This document shows, piece by piece, positions 59,204 to 64,000 of a stretch of 64,000 nucleotides of DNA. Where the stretch lies: positions 1 to 64,000 of the forward strand of contig PMFN01000031.1 of NCBI GenBank assembly GCA_003155135.1, given 5' to 3'. The notes under the pieces were generated by a model. The model saw only the letters and a program-made list of their open reading frames with translations, searched no databases and had not been told where the DNA came from. Within the stretch, counting starts at the first letter, position 1. Each line of letters begins with the position of its first letter. The DNA comes from Acidimicrobiaceae bacterium. Lineage in GTDB: Bacteria; Actinomycetota; Acidimicrobiia; Acidimicrobiales; RAAP-2. The translations under genes and the position numbers were made by a program.

Positions 59204-62019
59204 ACGACCACCCTCAGGACTTCTTCGAGCGTCGTATCGCCCGCGATCGCCTTTTCCAACCCGTCTCGGCGCAGTGTCGTCATCCCCTGGCTAATGGCTG
59301 TCCGCTCGATGTCGCCGATCGACCCGCCGGTGATAATCAGCCGATTGATCTCCTCGGTCATTTTCATCACTTCGGCCAATACCATACGTCCGTAGTAGCC
59401 GTTTCCACCGCATGCTCGACAACCGACGGCACGATAGAGCACCGATGTGTCGACATCCACCAGATCGGCCTCGCGGTATCCGGCGCCAATGAAGTCGGAG
59501 ACCGACGCAGGGACAGCGACTTTGCACTTGGGGCAGAGCTTGCGGGCGAGTCGTTGGGTGAGCACGCTGCCGACGGCCGACGTGACGAGGAACGGCTCGA
59601 TTCCCATTTCGGTGAGGCGCAGCGGCGTGGCCGCGGCCGTGTTGGTGTGGAGCGTGCTGAGGACGAGGTGACCGCTCAGGGCAGCCTCCATCGCGATCAT
59701 GGCGGTCTCGGCATCTCGGATCTCACCGATGAGGACGATGTCGGGGTCCGCCCGCAAGATGGACCGCAGTACGGTGGAGAACTTGAGCCCGGCCTTGGTG
59801 TTGATCTGCACCTGGGTCGCCCCATCGAGCTGGTATTCGACCGGGTCCTCGACGGTCACCACCGCCTTGTCGCCCGTCATGACCTCCTTCAAGGTCGCAT
59901 AGAGCGTCGTGGTCTTGCCCGCGCCGGTCGGCCCGGTGACCAGGATGACGCCGTAAGGCTGGTGGTAGGCCTTGGCGTAGAGCTCGAGGTTCGAAGGGAG
60001 AAATCCGAGCTCAGGAAGTGACCGCAGGTTCGAGCTCTTGTCCAGGATCCGCATCACCACGGTCTCGCCCCACACGCTGGGCAGCACCGCCAGGCGCAGG
60101 TCCAGCTGGCGATCGCCGAGCGAGAGCGAGACGCGACCTTCCTGCGGCACCCGGTGCTCGGTGATGTCCATCTCTCCGAGCACCTTGAGGCGGCTCACGA
60201 CGGAGGCGGCAATCGACGCCGAAGCCGACGTCGCTTCGTGCATGACGCCGTCGATGCGGAACCTGATGCGCAAGCGGTGCTCTGTCGGCTCGATGTGGAT
60301 GTCCGATGCACGCTCGTTCAGGGCCTGGAGGATGAGCAGGTTGACGTAGCGGACGATGGGTGCGTCTTCGACGACGGCCTGCAACGTCTCGAGCTCGAGG
60401 CCCGAGTCCCGCCGCTCACCGACTGCCTGGGTGGCTGCCTGGTCGGCGGCGGAGCTGCCGCCGCCGTAGGCGGAGTTCATGAACGAGGTGATCTGCGATC
60501 GAGTGGCCACCACCGCCCTGAAGTTGCGGCCCATGATCGAGCGGAGGTCGTCCATCGCGAAGACGTCCGTCGGGTTCGCCATGGCGACAACCGGCACGCC
60601 GTCGTCGAACTCGATCGGCAGCACCATGTGCCGGCGCGCCGTGGCCTCGGGGATCAGCATCGATGCGGTCCGGTCGATCGATACGGTCGAGAGGTCGATG
60701 AACTCGAGCCCCACCTCCTGGGCCATTGCCCACACAAGGTCCTCTTCGCTGGCTAGGCCTTGGTTCAGCAGGTAGCGAGCGAGCGATTCGCCCTTCTCGA
60801 TATGTCCCGCAAGTGCCCTGCGCATGTCACTCGGGCTGACGTGGCCTGAAACCACGAGCGCCTGGGCGAGCGGCGGCCCCTCGGTGAACGGAGCTTCGCC
60901 ACCGCGAGGCGGTTCCTCATGGGAAGGCGCAGCGAAGTCAATCGCGGGCGGCATCGAATAGCCCGGCGGTGCAGGTGGAGGTGGCAACGTTGCACCGGCC
61001 GCCACCGAGAAGGACGGCGGGGGAGGGGGAAGCTGACTGGCGTCCACTGGGGTGACGCTTGTGATGAACCCGAGCGGTGCAGGCGGCGGCGGAGGTGGCA
61101 ACGTCGAGGGAACGGGTGCGGGCATGGGCGCGAGGGCCTCCCCGGCGATCGCAACCGGCGGGGAGGGCGCGCTCGCCGGCTCGAGTCGGATCTGCCCTCC
61201 TGTCGACCTGGCCCCGTTCGATTGCGTTGCCGCATCGGAATGCTCCGGAAAGTCGGTGGGTGAATCGGCATCAGACCACGCAATGACCGGCTCTCCCGTC
61301 CCGGGCGCGCTCGGAAACGGGGTCGGTTGTGCAGTGGGAGACGCAGTGGGTTGGTCGATCGGAGAGGCAATGGGATCTTGGGTGCCCGGTGCCTCGCCTA
61401 CCGGGGTCGGCGCGTAGAAGGACGCCACTTGGAGAAGGTTCGCCTCGTCAGCTGCTTCGTGACGAGGCTTGTCGGGAACAGCGCCGACCTCGGCCGAGCC
61501 TCCGAGAATCGAGCGGAGCGCATCATCGAGTGAGGTGCGACCGATGCCGGAGTCCTCTTGTCCGAACTCCCCGCCCCCTTCGGGGATCCCGCCAGGCAAT
61601 CGCTCGGCCGGTGGCCGGATCTCGTCGGGAATGACCGCCGAAGATGGGCGGAGGCCCGATGGCGACATGCGGGAGGGATCAGACGACTTCAGGTTTCGCT
61701 GGTCACCCTCCACCGGCTGGCGGGGCAGGTCTCCATAGAGGTAGGTCACCAGTTGTTCGACCCCTTCAGGCGATGCCGCAACGGGGATAAAGCTCGGACC
61801 CATAATCGCTGTGAGGTCCCCCAGGGAGTTGATGTCCGCCAATGCAATAACTGGGGTGCCGTCCCGCTCCCCGATGGGAGCGACCCGGTAGCGGCGGGCG
61901 ATCATTTCCGGCAAAAAAGCAGCCGCGACGCGCCGAACAGCCACCGTGTCGAGGTCGACGAACGGGATGCCGTGCTGTTCTGCCCGCATCCGGGCTTCCT
62001 GCGCTGTGTTGGGAGTCAT
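59200..62019 (-). CDS. pilB: type IV pilus assembly ATPase PilB with two N-terminal MshEN-like domains
   Basis: A 939-residue extension ATPase; usual PilB is about 560-570. One MshEN/T2SSE_N-like domain is at about 1-105 (ARRYRVAPIGERDGTPVIAL). A Pro/Ser-rich linker (about 110-370) follows, then a second domain at about 375-520 (ATARRHMVLPIEFDDGVPVV). The ATPase core has Walker A GPTGAGKTT (about 700), Walker B DIVLIGEIRDAETA, GHLVLSTLHTN, and a four-Cys Zn knuckle (CPKC, CRAC). MshEN domains often bind c-di-GMP. ATG at 62019 is used; ATG at 62046 is possible. Confidence 0.9.
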   Translation of the reverse strand: MTPNTAQEARMRAEQHGIPFVDLDTVAVRRVAAAFLPEMIARRYRVAPIGERDGTPVIALADINSLGDLTAIMGPSFIPVAASPEGVEQLVTYLYGDLPRQPVEGDQRNLKSSDPSRMSPSGLRPSSAVIPDEIRPPAERLPGGIPEGGGEFGQEDSGIGRTSLDDALRSILGGSAEVGAVPDKPRHEAADEANLLQVASFYAPTPVGEAPGTQDPIASPIDQPTASPTAQPTPFPSAPGTGEPVIAWSDADSPTDFPEHSDAATQSNGARSTGGQIRLEPASAPSPPVAIAGEALAPMPAPVPSTLPPPPPPAPLGFITSVTPVDASQLPPPPPSFSVAAGATLPPPPAPPGYSMPPAIDFAAPSHEEPPRGGEAPFTEGPPLAQALVVSGHVSPSDMRRALAGHIEKGESLARYLLNQGLASEEDLVWAMAQEVGLEFIDLSTVSIDRTASMLIPEATARRHMVLPIEFDDGVPVVAMANPTDVFAMDDLRSIMGRNFRAVVATRSQITSFMNSAYGGGSSAADQAATQAVGERRDSGLELETLQAVVEDAPIVRYVNLLILQALNERASDIHIEPTEHRLRIRFRIDGVMHEATSASASIAASVVSRLKVLGEMDITEHRVPQEGRVSLSLGDRQLDLRLAVLPSVWGETVVMRILDKSSNLRSLPELGFLPSNLELYAKAYHQPYGVILVTGPTGAGKTTTLYATLKEVMTGDKAVVTVEDPVEYQLDGATQVQINTKAGLKFSTVLRSILRADPDIVLIGEIRDAETAMIAMEAALSGHLVLSTLHTNTAAATPLRLTEMGIEPFLVTSAVGSVLTQRLARKLCPKCKVAVPASVSDFIGAGYREADLVDVDTSVLYRAVGCRACGGNGYYGRMVLAEVMKMTEEINRLIITGGSIGDIERTAISQGMTTLRRDGLEKAIAGDTTLEEVLRVVV

Positions 62020-62232
62020 CGAATTTTGATACCTTCTGAAGGCCATTTCGTGCCTGGAGATCGCCGTAGTCGACAATCAACCTGCCGTCCATGCGGTTGG
62101 TGGAACCGGACCATCCGGCCTTCTCCCTTGGGGGTAGAACAGATGCTATTTCAGCTATCCTGCAATGTACAGAGCGCGTCTGACGACCGGTCCACCATCG
62201 CCGAAAAGGCCAGCATCCCTTGAGAGGCCAGC

Positions 62233-63081
62233 ATGGGGTTCAAGAGCTTGGCTGAGGCCTTCGCACAGACGCCGACGCTGACCATCTTTGTCGTTATCGC
62301 GTGGACAGCCTTCGGGCTGCTTATCGGCTCATTTCTGAATGTCGTCATTTACCGGGTGCCGCGTTCGATGTCGATCGCCCTTCCGCCATCGCATTGCCCT
62401 ACGTGCAACACGCAGTTGTCCGCGCTCGACAACGTGCCGCTGCTCTCTTGGCTGGTCCTCCGCGGCCGCTGCCGGACGTGCCACGTGGCGATCTCGGCCC
62501 GCTATCCAGCCGTAGAACTCGGCACCGCTGTGGGGTTCGGTCTGGTTGCGTGGGCGGTGGGAATCCGGCCCGCAGCACTCGCACTCTCACTGTGCTGGGC
62601 CCTCGGCATCGTCGTCTCTGGCATCGACCTGGACGGGCTCGCAGCCGGCTTCGTGCTGCTCGTACTGCTGTGGATTGGGCCGGTTGCACTCGTAGTCATA
62701 AGCCTTGTTGACGCCAATGCATCAAGGGCGCTGGCCGTCGTATTCTCGGCGCTCGCCGGCGGTTGCATTGCCCTTCTCGGCGAATGGCTGCGCAGCTCTG
62801 AGAGCGCCGGCGAGCTACCGAAGGGCCCCACGATCGCGCGAATGTCGTGTGTTGCTGCAGTGACTGGAGCCGCCGCCTACCTCTGGCCCTACGCGGCCGC
62901 CCTGAGCATCGGATGGCTCATCCTCGTCCTGCTGACGCTCCGTGCGCCCAGACAACCCGCCGTAGATGACCGCAGCGTTGGCGACATAGTGCTCAGAGTG
63001 CGAACGTCGATTCCACTGTGGGTGCTCGCGGCAGGCTCGTTCGCTGCCTTGGCCGTTGGCTGCGCGATCTACCGGATCTGA
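62233..63081 (+). CDS. PilD-like prepilin peptidase, second catalytic Asp missing
   Basis: A 282-residue membrane protein. The N-terminal domain is normal: GSFLNVVIYRVPRSMS, two CxxC pairs (HCPTCN, RCRTC) and NVPLLSWLVLRGRC. In the A24 peptidase part the first Asp is present (VVSGIDLDGL) but the following LPN/LPD is lost. Where GxGDxKL should be, it reads GELPKGPTIARM, with no Asp. Cleavage activity is therefore doubtful. ATG with GAGAGG 5 nt upstream; divergent from pilB across a 213-bp region containing CCGGA-CCA-TCCGG (62106-62118). Confidence 0.75.
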   Translation: MGFKSLAEAFAQTPTLTIFVVIAWTAFGLLIGSFLNVVIYRVPRSMSIALPPSHCPTCNTQLSALDNVPLLSWLVLRGRCRTCHVAISARYPAVELGTAVGFGLVAWAVGIRPAALALSLCWALGIVVSGIDLDGLAAGFVLLVLLWIGPVALVVISLVDANASRALAVVFSALAGGCIALLGEWLRSSESAGELPKGPTIARMSCVAAVTGAAAYLWPYAAALSIGWLILVLLTLRAPRQPAVDDRSVGDIVLRVRTSIPLWVLAAGSFAALAVGCAIYRI

Positions 63082-63093
63082 GCCGCCGGCGCC

Positions 63094-63405
63094 TCAGCCG
63101 TACGCGGCGCCGCGCAGTTCATCGATGCTGAGCTCTGCGGTGGCTTCGCCGCCACACTGCGGGCAGTGCTCAACATGGCGCCACGAGCGCAGAAGGCGCG
63201 AGCCTTCCGGGTTGAGGAACACGACGAACGACTCCGAGCTGTCGTCCAGCTCCAAGCCGAAGTACGGCCTCCACGCTGTCGACGCGCTCGGCGCATCGAG
63301 GTCGAGTCCTTTGAGGATGCGACGGAAACGCATGCGGGTCGCGTCGAAAATCCAGGTGCTGTGGCAGGACTCCAACACCAGAGGGTTCCCTGGTTCGCTG
63401 ATCAT
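63094..63405 (-). CDS. small conserved hypothetical protein with Cys pair
   Basis: A 103-residue protein. Conserved-looking segments are CHSTWIFDATRMRFRRILKG, AWRPYFGLELDD, FVVFLNPEGSRLLRSWRH and HCPQCGG, the last with an upstream His giving a possible half zinc site. I recall similar short proteins in other actinobacteria without assigned function. Convergent with pilD, 12 bp apart. No obvious SD before the ATG. Confidence 0.65.
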   Translation of the reverse strand: MISEPGNPLVLESCHSTWIFDATRMRFRRILKGLDLDAPSASTAWRPYFGLELDDSSESFVVFLNPEGSRLLRSWRHVEHCPQCGGEATAELSIDELRGAAYG

Positions 63406-63510
63406 CGTGCCATCATGCCCGAGAGCATTGGGAGATGAAACTTCGTTCCCATTGCGATTCGGTGACGGACGCCAACGTCCCAGCTGGTAGGCAGTTTTTC
63501 GTCCAGAAAC

Positions 63511-63530
63511 CGGAGCAGAACGGAGCAGAA
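63511..63530. repeat. tandem 10-bp direct repeat
   Basis: CGGAGCAGAA occurs twice head to tail in the 144-bp gap between the small hypothetical gene and the carboxyltransferase gene. Nothing else is recognised in that gap. Confidence 0.6.
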
Positions 63531-63549
63531 CAGTACGAGTGCTCGCTAC

Positions 63550-64000
63550 TCAGAGGGGGCCGCCGTCGTGTTTGCGTCCGGGCAGCTCCTCTTTCTTGGA
63601 GAGCAACGCGTCCAGCGTCATCGCGACGACTCGTCGCGTCTCTGAAGGGTCGATCACGGCATCGACAAAGCCACGCTCCGCTGCCGGCCACGGTGTGAGA
63701 AAGGTCGCTTCGTAGGCATCTTGGAGCGGCTTGCGGTCCTCGGGCGAGGCGCGCCGATGGAGGATCTGCACTGCCCCTTGCGCTCCCATGACTGCCACTT
63801 CGGCGCCCGGCCATGCAAGGCAGGCGTCATTGCCCATGCCTTTTGAGTCCATGACGATGTAGGCGCCCCCGAACGCCTTGCGCAGAATCACGCAGATGCG
63901 AGGAACGGTTGCCTCTGCGTAAGCAAATGCGAGCTCGGCACCGTGGCGGATCATCCCCCGCCATTCAAGGTCCTTGCCGGGCAGAAACCCGGGCGTATCC
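63550..64000 (-). CDS. acyl-CoA carboxylase carboxyltransferase (AccD/PccB-like), 5' end outside window
   Basis: The last about 150 residues of a biotin-dependent carboxyltransferase beta subunit. From the edge inward: DTPGFLPGKDLEWRGMIRHG, AYAEATVPRICVILRKAFGG, AYIVMDSKGMGNDACLAWPG, EVAVMGAQGAVQILHRR and GFVDAVIDPSETR. These are the oxyanion-hole Gly and CoA-binding segments of the C-terminal half. It transfers CO2 from biotin to acetyl- or propionyl-CoA. The open frame continues past position 64000, so the start is not visible. Confidence 0.92.
   Translation of the reverse strand, partial: DTPGFLPGKDLEWRGMIRHGAELAFAYAEATVPRICVILRKAFGGAYIVMDSKGMGNDACLAWPGAEVAVMGAQGAVQILHRRASPEDRKPLQDAYEATFLTPWPAAERGFVDAVIDPSETRRVVAMTLDALLSKKEELPGRKHDGGPL

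Noticed and set aside
62020-62232. c-di-GMP riboswitch between pilB and pilD
   Set aside because: I looked for GEMM-type conserved elements because of the MshEN domains. Only a 5-bp inverted repeat at 62106-62118 is present, without the conserved GEMM core.

Overview
This 64 kb window is high-GC, densely coded actinobacterial chromosome. The best guess is class Acidimicrobiia; this is an inference from gene content and no marker gene was tested. Supporting content: a mycobacterial-type fused 2-oxoglutarate decarboxylase (Kgd), an IlvX-like ThDP enzyme, CofC for coenzyme F420, an Rv1264-like adenylate cyclase, a PafB/PafC-type double-WYL regulator, and many genes whose start codon lies 6-7 nt after a TANNNT -10 box, as in leaderless actinobacterial transcripts.

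Layout. 1-6.2 kb: a cut tRNA-Val, an inositol-phosphatase-family enzyme, a lipoprotein, a CHAP cell-wall enzyme, an aldehyde dehydrogenase and a phosphotransferase. 6.3-10.4 kb: a sigma-like protein, a secreted Thr-rich protein and a transmembrane LysM-BTAD receptor. 10.4-17.1 kb (minus strand): six tightly packed genes joining an amine oxidase, SCP2 protein, amino-acid permease and hydrolase to a membrane-anchored MurF-like ligase and a D-Ala-D-Ala ligase. 17.2-21.9 kb: a compact UvrD-like helicase, an FAD-linked 2-hydroxyacid oxidase and an IlvX-like enzyme. 21.9-30.2 kb (minus): CPBP protein, exonuclease III, FabZ-like dehydratase, HAD phosphatase, an NYN/histone-H1-like/S1 fusion protein, and Kgd. 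30.3-34.2 kb: hydrolase with a leader peptide, TIGR01777 epimerase, ArsB-like and DMT transporters. 34.5-40.6 kb: a peptide ABC transporter, with the fused ATPase convergent to the binding protein and permeases. 40.7-48.4 kb: RNase HII, MatB-like ligase, GH38 mannosidase, adenylate cyclase, CofC and a PIG-L deacetylase.

48.5-52.2 kb is the most unusual segment. It holds a histone-H1-like protein, about 600 bp of AT-richer, hairpin-studded DNA, a soluble VirD4/TraD-like coupling ATPase and a helicase-less MobF (TrwC) relaxase. The last two genes are convergent with no base between them. No type IV secretion genes or integrase are visible. It could be a remnant of a mobilizable element or a domesticated DNA-processing pair.

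52.3-64 kb: the double-WYL regulator, a CtaG-like protein, a frameshifted DUF2071 pseudogene, a DCC thiol oxidoreductase, then a pilB-pilT-pilC operon with a divergent PilD-like gene that has lost the second catalytic aspartate. The window ends in a biotin-dependent carboxyltransferase gene cut by the edge. No CRISPR array, insertion sequence, rRNA or prophage was seen.
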